Shown piece by piece: positions 1-8,900 of a DNA stretch of 64,000 bases; position 1 is the first letter of the stretch; the number at the start of each line of letters is the position of its first letter. The notes under the pieces were generated by a model that was given only the letters and a program-made list of their open reading frames with translations, ran no database searches and had not been told where the DNA came from. The stretch is from the NCBI RefSeq assembly GCF_014673495.1, contig NZ_CP051006.1, positions 8,059,001-8,123,000 on the forward strand, in the 5' to 3' direction. A program made the translations under genes and the position numbers. This stretch comes from Streptomyces griseofuscus. GTDB taxonomy: Bacteria; Actinomycetota; Actinomycetes; Streptomycetales; Streptomycetaceae.

Positions 1-117
1 GCCGCGGCTTCTCCTCCATGGGCGCGAATGTACGACGGCCCCGCGGGACCGGCATCTCGACGCCGGGCCCCTTGCACCGGCTGCCTCCAGGGCGTGTCGG
101 ATGAGAGGGGGCCGGGG

Positions 118-432
118 TCAGCTCTCCGGCAGCGACACGAGTGCGGCCATCCGCCGCAGGCGTCGGAAGTACTCGATCTCCTCGGTCCCGGTGAGCAGGG
201 GAAGAACCTGGTCCAGTTCCAGGACGCACCGTTCGGCGATCTCCAGGCGCCGCGTGTCGGGGGAGCCGGCGCGGTTGAGCCAGGAGGAGACGCAGCCGGC
301 GATGCTCGCGTCGAGCAGCACCATGTCGATGCCGGCTCGCTCGGCGCCCCGTAGGCCGACTGGGAAAGGCGCGGCCATATGGGCCCGCCACAGGTCGGTC
401 AGGGTGGTTCGGTGATCGCTTGCCTCGGGCAT
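118..432 (-). CDS. Conserved hypothetical protein, 104 aa
   Basis: This short reading frame has normal actinobacterial codon use and starts with ATG five bases beyond the stop of the acetyltransferase reading frame, so the two look co-transcribed. The protein is predicted to be soluble and mostly helical, with no signal peptide or membrane segment. The central part resembles small Streptomyces proteins of unknown role that contain a helical SSWLNR-type stretch, but I cannot name the family with certainty. No function is assigned. Confidence 0.6.
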   Translation of the reverse strand: MPEASDHRTTLTDLWRAHMAAPFPVGLRGAERAGIDMVLLDASIAGCVSSWLNRAGSPDTRRLEIAERCVLELDQVLPLLTGTEEIEYFRRLRRMAALVSLPES

Positions 433-436
433 CCGC

Positions 437-988
437 TCAGCTTCCCCTCAGGTCGTCCGCGACCAGTGAGAACAGGACCAGGTCGACCCGCCCGTCATGC
501 ACGAACCCGGCGTTGCGCAGGATGCCCTCGTGCCGGAAGCCGGCCGCGAGGGCGGTCTTCCGGGAGGCGGTGTTGGCGGTGGCGGCACGCAGTTCGAGGC
601 GTTCGAAGCGGTGGTCGGTCAGCGCCCACTGGGCCAGGGCGCGAGTCGCCTCGGCGGCGATGCCGTGGCCGCGGGCCCACGGGGAGACCCACTAGCCGAC
701 CTCGCTCGTCCGCCCCCGCCAGTCGGTCTTCTTCAGCCCGACGGTGCCCATCAGCCGGTCGGCGCGGGTGTCGGTGACGGCGAAGTGGATGCCGTCACCG
801 GACTCGCGCAGGCCGGGGGAGACGGACGCACACCACGCGGCGGCGGCGTCCAGGGTGTACGGGCGGGGGAGCGGGAGCCAGCGCTGGGTGAGCACGTCGG
901 CGCAACTCGCCTGTGTGTCCTGTGCGTCGGCGGCCGTGAACGGGCGGAGGAGCAGGCGGTCCGTGTGCAGCACTGTCTCCGGGAACAT
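437..988 (-). pseudogene. GNAT N-acetyltransferase with in-frame stop
   Basis: The frame encodes a RimJ/RimL-type GNAT acetyltransferase of about 183 residues: an N-terminal RLLLRPF strand, a central MGTVGL strand, the acetyl-CoA loop RGHGIA, and the C-terminal ELRAATAN and GFVHDGR segments typical of the family. Codon 99 is TAG (positions 692-694), where relatives have Tyr in the motif G-Y-W-V-S-P. The frame resumes unchanged after the stop and runs to a TGA at 437. A single C-to-G change explains the defect, so this is either a recent nonsense mutation or a base-call error. Two truncated peptides would otherwise result, and the second would lack the first half of the fold. Confidence 0.75.
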
Positions 989-1010
989 CCGTCCATCCGT
1001 CCGTGGGTGA

Positions 1011-1442
1011 TCATATGGCGCGGCCGAATGTAACAGGCCCGCTCCATGACCGCGGCGGGCCCTCAGTGCTCGTGGGCCCCGGAACTCCGCGTCCCTGTGA
1101 CGTGCACCGTGAACGCCGCCGTACGGACCTTCCCCTCCAGAGGTCCTCCGGATGCTCGATGCCGACCGACATCCGCACGGTGCCCGCGCCCATCCCGGAG
1201 GCGAACGCGATCGCCGCGGCCCCGCCCTCCAGACCGGCCGGCGTCTGCTCCAGCGCCCGCACGGCGGGGTTGCCGCGCCGGGAGTAGACGTACGCCCCGT
1301 CCGGTCCGCTCATGGCCTCGGCCGGTTCGGCGGCGGAGTCGAAGGCGAAGGCCGAGGACTGGACGATCGGCACGCTCAGCGGCCGACCGCCGCTCGTCGG
1401 GGGTTCGTGCCGCACCTGTACGGCGCGGGTCTGGATGTCCAT
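1011..1442 (-). pseudogene. PLP trans-sulfuration enzyme remnant, internal deletion
   Basis: The first 90 or so codons match the N-terminus of the Cys/Met metabolism PLP enzymes (cystathionine gamma-synthase or lyase, methionine gamma-lyase): PIVQSSAFAFD, YVYSRRGNP and GLEGGAAAIAFASGMGA. The frame then jumps directly to the family C-terminal signature GTVRMSVGIEHPEDLW. About 260 residues are missing, including the PLP-binding Lys. The remaining tail is not family-like, so the extreme C-terminus is also lost. The start at 1442 is supported by AAGGAG ahead of the ATG. The enzyme cannot be functional. It lies just downstream of the MFS exporter on the same strand. Confidence 0.75.
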
Positions 1443-1581
1443 GGGACGACTCCTTCCGTGCATGGGACAGGGCCGCCCGTTCCGGTTGCCCGGGGCCGGA
1501 CGGCCCGTTGAGGGGGTTGGTTGTCCAGGGGGGCGGGGCTCGGCCGTCGCCGCCGTTCCGGTCCGCCGTGCGTGCTGCCCG

Positions 1582-3024
1582 TCAGACACCGGCCCGTTCG
1601 CCGGATGCCTCCTGTGCGGCGCCCGGCTGTGGCGCCGCCGCGTTCTCGCCCCGCATGGCGAGCAGCGTGACCAGACCGCCCACGGCGGCGATCGCCGCGG
1701 CCCAGATGAACGCCGCGCTGAAGCCGTCGGTCAGGGCGGGCAGATCGCCCAGCTTTCCCGCGCCCTCCGAGGTGGCCACGGCGGTCAGCGCCGCGAGGCC
1801 GAGGGCGGAACCCACCTGGTACGTGGTGTTGACGATGCCGGAGGCCAGACCCGCCTGCTCCTGCGGGGCGCCGGACATCGCGGCCATCATCGCGGGGATG
1901 TAGGCGAGCGACATGCCGAGGGCGGCGACCAGCGACGCGGGCAGGACGTCGACCACGAAGGTGCCCGTGGGCTGCACCTGGGCCAGCCACACCAGACCCG
2001 CCGCGAGGACCAGCAGACCGCCGCCGATCAACGGCTTGGCGCCGAACTTCGCGAGCAGCCGGGCCGTGATGGCCGTCATGAAGGTCATCAGCAGCACGGT
2101 CATCGGGAGCAGCGCGGCGCCGGACGCGAACGCGCCGTAGCCCAGGACCTGCTGGAGGTACAGGTTGAGGAAGTACCACATCGGGATCCACGCGGCGCCG
2201 AGCAGCGCCATCGCCAGGTTCGCCGAACCCAGGCGCGGCACCCGCCAGATGCCGAGCGGCATCAGCGGCCCGCGCACCGTCTTCTGGATCACGAGGAACA
2301 GGGCGAGCAGCACGACCGCGCCGGCCAGCTCCAGCACCGTGCCCATCGAGGACCAGCCGGTCTCGGGGGCGCGCACGACGGCGAACACCGCGAGCGCGAG
2401 ACCCGCCGTCACGGAGACGGCGCCGAGCACGTCCACCCCGCCGCCGCGCCTGCCGCCGACGGCCGGGAGCAGCTTGGTGGCCGCGAGGGTGCTGAGGCCG
2501 ATCGGGATGTAGATGATGAACACCCACGGCCAGCTCAGCCACTGGGTGAACACACCGCCCATGAAGACACCGGCGGTACCGCCCGCGGGCGCCGCGGCAC
2601 CGTAGAGCGCCATGGCCTTGCCCAGTTCCTTGGGGTCGTGGGCGAAGAGCATCATGAGCAGCGTCATCGCCGAGGGCGCGATCAGCGCGCCGCCCACGCC
2701 CTGGACCGCGCGGCCGACGACCTCCACGGACGCGCTCTGCGCCGCGGCCGTCACGATCGAGCCGGCGACCAGCACCGTCCAGCCGGTGATGAACACCTTG
2801 CGGGCGCCGAGCAGATCGGACAGCCGGCCGCCGAGCAGCAGCAGACCGCCGAAGGCGATGACGTAGGCGTTGAAGACCCACTGCAACTCGCCCTGCGAGA
2901 AGCCGAGGTCCTTCTGCATCTCGGGAAGCGCCACCCCGATGATCGACGTGTCCATGATGACCATGAACTGGGCGGCGGCGAGCACGACCAGTGCCCACCA
3001 ACGCCGGGGATTGACCGCTGACAT
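1582..3024 (-). CDS. MFS exporter, DHA2 (EmrB/QacA) family, 480 aa
   Basis: This is a proton-coupled drug exporter of the 14-helix DHA2 type. The N-terminus has the family start QFMVIMDTSIIGVALPEM, then motif A in GRLSDLLGARK, and hydrophobic segments continue to the C-terminus; 480 residues is the usual length. Its substrate cannot be read from the sequence. Two copper-type operators (3045-3061 and 3081-3097) lie 20 to 75 bases upstream, one overlapping a TATATA-like -10 on this strand. Copper induction through CsoR is therefore likely, which is unusual for this transporter family. The downstream gene on the same strand is a PLP-enzyme remnant. Confidence 0.88.
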   Translation of the reverse strand: MSAVNPRRWWALVVLAAAQFMVIMDTSIIGVALPEMQKDLGFSQGELQWVFNAYVIAFGGLLLLGGRLSDLLGARKVFITGWTVLVAGSIVTAAAQSASVEVVGRAVQGVGGALIAPSAMTLLMMLFAHDPKELGKAMALYGAAAPAGGTAGVFMGGVFTQWLSWPWVFIIYIPIGLSTLAATKLLPAVGGRRGGGVDVLGAVSVTAGLALAVFAVVRAPETGWSSMGTVLELAGAVVLLALFLVIQKTVRGPLMPLGIWRVPRLGSANLAMALLGAAWIPMWYFLNLYLQQVLGYGAFASGAALLPMTVLLMTFMTAITARLLAKFGAKPLIGGGLLVLAAGLVWLAQVQPTGTFVVDVLPASLVAALGMSLAYIPAMMAAMSGAPQEQAGLASGIVNTTYQVGSALGLAALTAVATSEGAGKLGDLPALTDGFSAAFIWAAAIAAVGGLVTLLAMRGENAAAPQPGAAQEASGERAGV

Positions 3025-3044
3025 GACTCCACCCTTCGTTTTAT

Positions 3045-3061
3045 ATACCCCTAGGGGGTAC
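3045..3061 (-). promoter_or_regulatory. CsoR-type copper operator 1 (MFS promoter)
   Basis: The site reads ATACCC-N5-GGGTAC, an almost perfect dyad. It matches the TACCCC/GGGGTA palindrome known for actinobacterial CsoR copper sensors. On the minus strand its outer half runs into GTATATAAAA, a plausible -10, so bound repressor would block transcription of the MFS gene that starts at 3024. Confidence 0.75.
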
Positions 3062-3080
3062 TGTCGCGCTGCACCGTAGC

Positions 3081-3097
3081 ATACCCATGGGGGGTAT
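3081..3097 (-). promoter_or_regulatory. CsoR-type copper operator 2
   Basis: This is a perfect ATACCC-N5-GGGTAT dyad 36 bases from operator 1. It may act with operator 1 on the MFS promoter. On the plus strand it is also followed by TATATAA, which could be a -10 for a transcript running towards the chaperone gene's 3' end. Confidence 0.7.
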
Positions 3098-3110
3098 ATA
3101 AGAGGTCGCG

Positions 3111-3159
3111 AAAAAGGCGAAGGCCCCTCCAGCTCTTGGGAGTTGGAGGGGCCTTCGCC
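3111..3159 (-). terminator. Intrinsic terminator of the CopZ-like gene
   Basis: A near-perfect 20-base-pair stem (3116-3135 with 3140-3159, one G-T pair) closes on the tetraloop TTGG. On the minus strand it is followed by TTTTT at 3111-3115. It ends the copper chaperone transcript and shields the MFS promoter just downstream. Confidence 0.9.
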
Positions 3160-3190
3160 CGGAGGTTGCGCGCCCTGCCGGCGCGGAGCC

Positions 3191-3484
3191 TCAGATCTGG
3201 CCGGCGAGCTCGTAGCCCGCCTCGTCCACGGCGGCGCGGACGGCCTCCTGGTCGAGCGGGGCGGTGGAGGTCACCGTGACCTCGCCGGTGTCGGCGACCG
3301 CCGTGACCGCGGTGACGCCGTCCAGTGCGGAGACCTCCTTGGAGATGGCGGACTCGCAGTGGCCGCAGGTCATGCCGGAGACCTTGTACACGGTGGTGAC
3401 GCCGCTGCCGTGGACCTGCACGCCGGTCGCCGCGCCGGTGCCGCAGGAGCCGCAGCAGGAGCCGGAGTTCGTCTGTTCGGTCAT
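3191..3484 (-). CDS. copZ: CopZ-like copper chaperone (HMA domain), 97 aa
   Basis: A small cytosolic metallochaperone that would bind Cu(I) and pass it to exporters or to the copper sensor. The heavy-metal-associated domain occupies about residues 32-97 and carries the canonical GMTCGHC motif at residues 37-43. An N-terminal extension holds a second Cys cluster (Cys10, Cys11, Cys14), which could be an extra metal site. The ATG at 3484 is preferred over one eight codons upstream because GAGGAAG lies at the right distance before it. Operator 3 covers its promoter and a strong terminator follows. The symbol is given by family resemblance. Confidence 0.9.
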   Translation of the reverse strand: MTEQTNSGSCCGSCGTGAATGVQVHGSGVTTVYKVSGMTCGHCESAISKEVSALDGVTAVTAVADTGEVTVTSTAPLDQEAVRAAVDEAGYELAGQI

Positions 3485-3559
3485 GGTCTCTTCCTCGGGT
3501 GTGAGCATGGTTCGGTCCGCGGAAGGGCGGTCGCCCGGCCTTCCGACAACAAGAACGAT

Positions 3560-3576
3560 ATACCCCCCAGGGGTAT
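3560..3576 (-). promoter_or_regulatory. CsoR-type copper operator 3 (copZ promoter)
   Basis: This is a perfect ATACCC-N5-GGGTAT dyad. On the minus strand the right half continues into TATATC, a likely -10 for the chaperone gene that starts at 3484. Confidence 0.8.
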
Positions 3577-3617
3577 CTGGTCATCTGATCGTCATCTCGG
3601 AGGGTCGTCTGGACGTC

Positions 3618-3634
3618 GTACCCCTAGGGGGTAT
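3618..3634 (+). promoter_or_regulatory. CsoR-type copper operator 4 (DUF6153/oxidase promoter)
   Basis: The site reads GTACCC-N5-GGGTAT. Its right half overlaps TATAGT (3632-3637), a good plus-strand -10 for the gene at 3722 and probably for the multicopper oxidase behind it. Confidence 0.8.
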
Positions 3635-3721
3635 AGTGGCGTGCCTGGAGCCTGTGGCGGACGGGACGTGGTCCCGCATCGTGTGGTCTCGGGCATGGCC
3701 TCGAAAAGGGGAGGGCGGCAG

Positions 3722-4153
3722 GTGACGTACCGGCGGACCGGTTCCCGCGGCGGCGCGGCGCGCCGGTCGTGGGCGGCCGTCCTGGCCCTGCTCGCCGCCT
3801 TCGTCGTCCTGGTCCACCACGACCTGGGCCCGGCCCCCGCCGCACCCGCGACCGCCATGAGCGCGATGCCCGGCACGGATCACACCGGACACCGCATGAC
3901 CGGCCAGGACATGGCCGCCGAGGCCCTGACCTCGGCCATGGACCATGACACCGGCGGCGCCTGCTCCGGCGCCGACATGCAGCACTGCACCTCGGGGGCC
4001 GTCGGCTCACCGCAGTGGCTCGACCCGCCGACCGTGCCGACGCACACCGTCCAGGCCGCTCCGCCGCGGGGCGTCCTCGCCGGGCACGGTCTGCCGGGCA
4101 ACCCGCACCGCGCGCCCCCGGACCTCTCCCTCCTCTCCCGACTGCTGATCTAG
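3722..4153 (+). CDS. Met/His-rich membrane-anchored protein, DUF6153-like, 143 aa
   Basis: After a basic N-terminus there is one hydrophobic helix (about residues 16-30, rich in Leu, Ala and Val), followed by an extracytoplasmic part with many Met and His residues (MSAMPGTDHTGHRMTGQDM and later MDHD) and two Cys residues in a CSGADMQHC arrangement. This is the layout of the Streptomyces DUF6153 proteins that sit beside copper genes. A copper-binding role outside the membrane is inferred, not shown. The GTG at 3722, preceded by GGGGAGGG, is preferred; an ATG at 3695 is possible. Operator 4 lies about 90 bases upstream and the oxidase follows after 90 bases. Confidence 0.75.
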   Translation: MTYRRTGSRGGAARRSWAAVLALLAAFVVLVHHDLGPAPAAPATAMSAMPGTDHTGHRMTGQDMAAEALTSAMDHDTGGACSGADMQHCTSGAVGSPQWLDPPTVPTHTVQAAPPRGVLAGHGLPGNPHRAPPDLSLLSRLLI

Positions 4154-4243
4154 GCCGCTCCCGCGCGGCCCGTTCCCCCGTACCCCGGGGGGGCGATGCC
4201 GCGTGCGCGCAGGTCAACGGCATCGAGAGAAGAGGCATCACAG

Positions 4244-5869
4244 ATGAACAGCATCAACCGTCGCTCCGCCCTGCTGGCCGGTCTCGCCGTCGCCGGGACC
4301 GGAGCGCTCGCCGCGTGCGGCGGCTCCGGGTCCACGCCGGCCCTGGTGAGCCCCGACAGCAAGGTGGTCGCGACCACCGAGCGGAAGCGCAAGGGCAGCG
4401 GCAAGGTGCGCGAGGTGACCCTGACCGCCGCGCCCGCCGTGCTCGACCTCGGCGGCAAGGTGACGGCGAAGAGCTGGGCCTACGGCGGCCGCACCCCGGG
4501 CAAGGAGATCCGGCTGGCGGCCGGCGACACCCTGGCCGCCGAGCTCTCCAACCAGCTCCCGGACCGGACCACGACGTCCGTCCACTGGCACGGCATCGCC
4601 CTGCGCGCCGACATGGACGGCGTGCCCCCGGCCACCCAGAACGCGGTGCGCGCCGGCCGCAACTTCACCTACCGCTTCCTCGCCGACACCCCCGGCACCT
4701 ACTTCTTCCACCCCCACGTCGGCGTCCAGCTGGACCGGGGACTGCACGCCCCGCTGATCGTGGAGGACCCGAGGGAACCGCTGTCGTACGACGACGAATG
4801 GGTCGTCGTCCTGGACGACTGGATCGACGGTGTCACCGGCACCCCCGACCAGGTCCTCGCCGAACTGAGCCATGGCATGGGCGACATGGACATGAGCGGC
4901 TCGGGGCACGGCGGCTCCTCCGGCCATGACATGGGCGACATGGGCGGGATGGACATGGGTGACATGGACGGCATGGACATGAGCGGCGGCGATACGGGCA
5001 AGGGGGGCGGCAAGACGTCGTCCGGCTCGATGAAGTTCATGCTCATGGGCGCGCGGAGCAGTCTGCTGGGCGGCGACGCCGGTGACGTCAAGTACCCGTA
5101 CCACCTGGTCAACGGCCGGATGCCGAGCGACCCCGACGTCTACACCGGCAAGCCCGGCAAGCGGGTACGGCTGCGCATCGTCAACGCCGGCGGCGACACG
5201 GCGTACCGCGTCGCGCTCGGCGGCCACAAGCTGACCATCACCCACACGGACGGCTTCCCGGTTGCCCATCAGCAGGTCGACGCGCTGCTGGTGGGCATGG
5301 GGGAGCGGTACGACGTCCTGGTCACGCTCGCCGACGGGGTCTTCCCGCTGGTCGCCCTCGCCGAGGGCAAGGACGCGAGCGGTCTGGCGCTGGTGCGCAC
5401 CGGGTCCGGTGCCGCGCCGAGGGCGACCGTCCGCCCGAAGGAGCTGGACGGCATGATCATGAACGCCGCCGGGCTGAAGGCCGCCGACGACGTCCGCCTG
5501 GACACGAGGAGGACCGACCGCGTCCACCGGATCGAGCTCACCGGCGGGATGGCCGGGTACGACTGGGGCATCAACGGCAGGCGGTACGACATGAAGCACC
5601 CCACCGCCGACCCCGTCCTGGTCGAGCAGGGGCAGCGGGTCCGGCTGGACTTCGTCAACAAGACCGACATGTGGCACCCGATGCATCTGCACGGGCACAC
5701 CTACCAGCTCGGTACGGGCGGCCCGCGCAAGGACACCACCATCGTGCTGCCCGGACGCACGGTGTCCGTGTACTTCGACGCCGACAACCCCGGCCAGTGG
5801 ATGCTGCACTGCCACAACGCCTACCACGGCGAGGCGGGGATGATGGCGCTGCTGGCGTACGAGGCGTGA
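4244..5869 (+). CDS. Multicopper oxidase with Met-rich insert, CueO/CopA-like, 541 aa
   Basis: An exported copper oxidase that probably converts Cu(I) to the less toxic Cu(II). The N-terminus has twin arginines (NRRSALL) and a lipobox LAAC with Cys25, so it should be a Tat-exported lipoprotein. All four copper-ligand motifs are present: HWHG (114-117), HPHVG (156-160), HPMHLHGH near the C-terminus, and HCHNAYH with the axial Met533 (522-533). Residues 209-249 form a Met/His/Asp-rich insert of repeated GDM/MDM units, as in copper-binding segments of CueO and CopA. The ATG at 4244 is chosen for the signal peptide; an upstream in-frame ATG gives no signal. It follows the DUF6153-like gene and is probably controlled by operator 4. 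Confidence 0.92.
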   Translation: MNSINRRSALLAGLAVAGTGALAACGGSGSTPALVSPDSKVVATTERKRKGSGKVREVTLTAAPAVLDLGGKVTAKSWAYGGRTPGKEIRLAAGDTLAAELSNQLPDRTTTSVHWHGIALRADMDGVPPATQNAVRAGRNFTYRFLADTPGTYFFHPHVGVQLDRGLHAPLIVEDPREPLSYDDEWVVVLDDWIDGVTGTPDQVLAELSHGMGDMDMSGSGHGGSSGHDMGDMGGMDMGDMDGMDMSGGDTGKGGGKTSSGSMKFMLMGARSSLLGGDAGDVKYPYHLVNGRMPSDPDVYTGKPGKRVRLRIVNAGGDTAYRVALGGHKLTITHTDGFPVAHQQVDALLVGMGERYDVLVTLADGVFPLVALAEGKDASGLALVRTGSGAAPRATVRPKELDGMIMNAAGLKAADDVRLDTRRTDRVHRIELTGGMAGYDWGINGRRYDMKHPTADPVLVEQGQRVRLDFVNKTDMWHPMHLHGHTYQLGTGGPRKDTTIVLPGRTVSVYFDADNPGQWMLHCHNAYHGEAGMMALLAYEA

Positions 5870-5875
5870 CAGCGC

Positions 5876-5917
5876 GAGGGGGGTGGTGCGGGTCGCCCGG
5901 CCCGCACCACCCCCCTC
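5876..5917. terminator. Bidirectional terminator between oxidase and icmF
   Basis: A perfect 17-base-pair stem (5876-5892 with 5901-5917) with an 8-base loop sits between two convergent genes. There is no long T-run, but the stem is very strong and could serve both strands. Confidence 0.8.
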
Positions 5918-5924
5918 CTGTGCG

Positions 5925-8900
5925 TCAGACGTTGCGCCGGTACTGGCCGCCCACCTCGAAGAACGCCTCGGTGATCTGCTGGAGGGTGCACACCCGCGCG
6001 GCGTCCATGAGCACCGAGAACACGTTGTCGCCCGCGACCGCCGCCGCCTTCAGGGCGTTCAGCGCGGTGTGCGCCTCCTGCTGGTGCCGGGCCTGGAAGT
6101 CATGGACCCGCTCCAGCTGGGAGCGCTTCTCCTGCTCGGTGGCACGGGCCAGCTCGATGGCGCCCGGCTCGGCACCCTCGGTGTGCGGGTTGCGGAAGGT
6201 GTTGACGCCGATGATCGGCAGCGAACCGTCGTGCTTGCGCTGTTCGTAGAGCATCGACTCGTCCTGGATGCGGCCGCGCTGGTACCCGGTCTCCATCGCG
6301 CCGAGCACACCGCCGCGCTCGCTGATCCGCTCGAACTCCAGCAGCACCGCCTCCTCGACCAGGTCGGTGAGCTCGTCGATGATGAACGACCCCTGGAGCG
6401 GGTTCTCGTTCATCGCGAGGCCCCACTCGCGGTTGATGATCAGCTGGATGGCCAGCGCCCGGCGGACGGACTCCTCGGTCGGGGTGGTGACCGCCTCGTC
6501 ATAGGCGTTGGTGTGCAGGCTGTTGCAGTTGTCGTAGATGGCGATGAGCGCCTGGAGCGTGGTGCGGATGTCGTTGAAGTCCATCTCCTGGGCGTGCAGG
6601 GAGCGGCCCGAGGTCTGGACGTGGTACTTGAGCTTCTGGGAGCGCTCGTTGGCGCCGTACTTCCGCTTCATCGCGACCGCCCAGATCCGGCGGGCGACCC
6701 GGCCGAGCACCGAGTACTCGGGGTCCATGCCGTTGGAGAAGAAGAACGACAGGTTCGGCGCGAAGTCGTCCACGTCCATGCCGCGCGCCAGATACGCCTC
6801 CACGTAGGTGAAGCCGTTGGCCAGGGTGAACGCCAGCTGGCTGATCGGGTTCGCGCCCGCCTCGGCGATGTGGTAGCCGGAGATGGACACCGAGTAGAAG
6901 TTGCGGACCTTGTGGGCGATGAACCACTCCTGGATGTCCGCCATCATCCGCAGCGAGAACTCGGTCGAGAACAGACAGGTGTTCTGGCCCTGGTCCTCCT
7001 TGAGGATGTCGGCCTGCACCGTGCCCCGCACGCTCGCCAGCGCGTGGGCGCGCAGCTGCTCCGCCTCCTCGGCCGAGGGATCGCGGCCCTCGGCGGCGCG
7101 GAACCGCTCGATCTGCTGGTCGATCGCGGTGTTGAGGAAGAACGCCAGCACGGTGGGCGCCGGGCCGTTGATCGTCATCGACACCGAGGTCGTCGGCGCG
7201 ATCAGGTCGAAGCCGTCGTACAGCGCCTTCATGTCGTCCAGGTTCGCGACCGAGACACCGGAGGTGCCGACCTTGCCGTAGACGTCGGGGCGCTCGCCCG
7301 GGTCGCGGCCGTAGAGGGTGACCGAGTCGAAGGCGGTGGACAGCCGGGTGGCGGGCTGCCCCTCCGAGAGCAGCTTGAAGCGCCGGTTGGTGCGGAACGG
7401 ATCGCCCTCGCCCGCGAACATCCGCGCCGGGTCCTCGCCGTCCCGCTTGAAGGGGAACACGCCCGCGGTGAACGGGAAGTAGCCGGGCAGGTTCTCCCGC
7501 CGCCAGAACCGCACCAGCTCCCCGTGGTCGGTGAACCGGGGCAGCGCCACCCGGGGGACCTTGTTGCCCGACAGCGACTCGCGGGTCAGCTTGGTGCGGA
7601 TCTCCCGGTCGCGGATCTTCACGACCTGCTCGTCACCGGAGTACGACGCCACGACGGCGGGCCAGTTCTCGATCTGCTCGCCGACCTCGTGCGGCAGCTG
7701 CCTGCGGGCCTCGGTGAGCAGCGCGTCCACATTGTCCGCGTCCGAACCGGCCGCCGCCAGCTCGCCCTTGACCAGGTCCAGGCGCTGGACGCGCCGGGCC
7801 GCCTCGGCGAGCACCTCGGTCTCGGCGTGGTACGCGCGGACCGCCTCGGTGATCTCGGCGAGGTAGCGCACGCGGTCGGCGGGCACCACCTGGCGGATGC
7901 CGGAGGAGTGGCGCACATCGACGGGGGCGAGGGTGCCCTCCTGGAGGTGCAGCCCCTTCTCGTCCAGGGCCGACTTCAGATGCTGGAAGAGCGCGGTGAC
8001 CCCGTCGTCGTGGAAGGTCGCGGCCGAGGTGCCGTACACCGGCATCTCCTCGGGCCGCTTGTCGAACGCCTCGCGGTTGCGCACCAGTTGGCGGCTCACA
8101 TCGCGCAGCGCGTCCTTGGCGCCGCGCCGCTCGAACTTGTTGACCGCGACCACGTCGGCGAAGTCGAGCATGTCGATCTTCTCCAGCTGGGACGCGGCGC
8201 CGAACTCCGGCGTCATCACGTACAGCGAGGTGTCGACGAACGGCACGATCGCCGCGTCGCCCTGGCCGATGCCCGGGGTCTCCACGATCACCAGGTCGTA
8301 CCCGGCTGCCTTGACCACATCGATCACATCGGTGAGGTGCGCGGGCAGCTCATGGCTGCCGCGGGTGGCGAGGCTGCGGAAGAACACCCTGTTGCCGTCC
8401 AGGGAGTTCATCCGGATCCGGTCGCCGAGCAGGGCGCCGCCGCCGCGCCGGCGGGTCGGGTCGACCGCGATCACCGCGATGCGCAGCTTGTCCTGCTGGT
8501 CCACGCGGAAGCGGCGCACCAGCTCGTCGGTCAGCGAGGACTTGCCGGAACCGCCGGTGCCGGTGATACCGAGCACCGGCACCACCCGGCCGGCCGCGGC
8601 GGTCCGCAGCCGGGCGAGGAACTCCGGTGGCAGCTTGCCGAGTTCGGCGCCCGTGATGGCCCGGGCGGTGGCGAACCGGTCGCCCGCGAGCACGGCGTCC
8701 GCGTCGGCGGGCTTGCCCTCCCACAGGTCGAAGTCGCAGTCCCGTACGACGGAGTTGATCATTCCGGCGAGGCCCATCCGCTGGCCGTCCTCGGGCGAGA
8801 AGATGGTCACCCCGTGCGCGCGCAGCCGGGTGATCTCCTCGGGCACGATCACGCCGCCTCCGCCGCCGACCACCCGGATGTGCTCCGCGCCCCGCTCGCG

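Noticed and set aside
1376..3021. Long frames on both strands over the first MFS gene
   Set aside because: Only the minus-strand MFS frame has transporter motifs; the others are low-complexity shadows.
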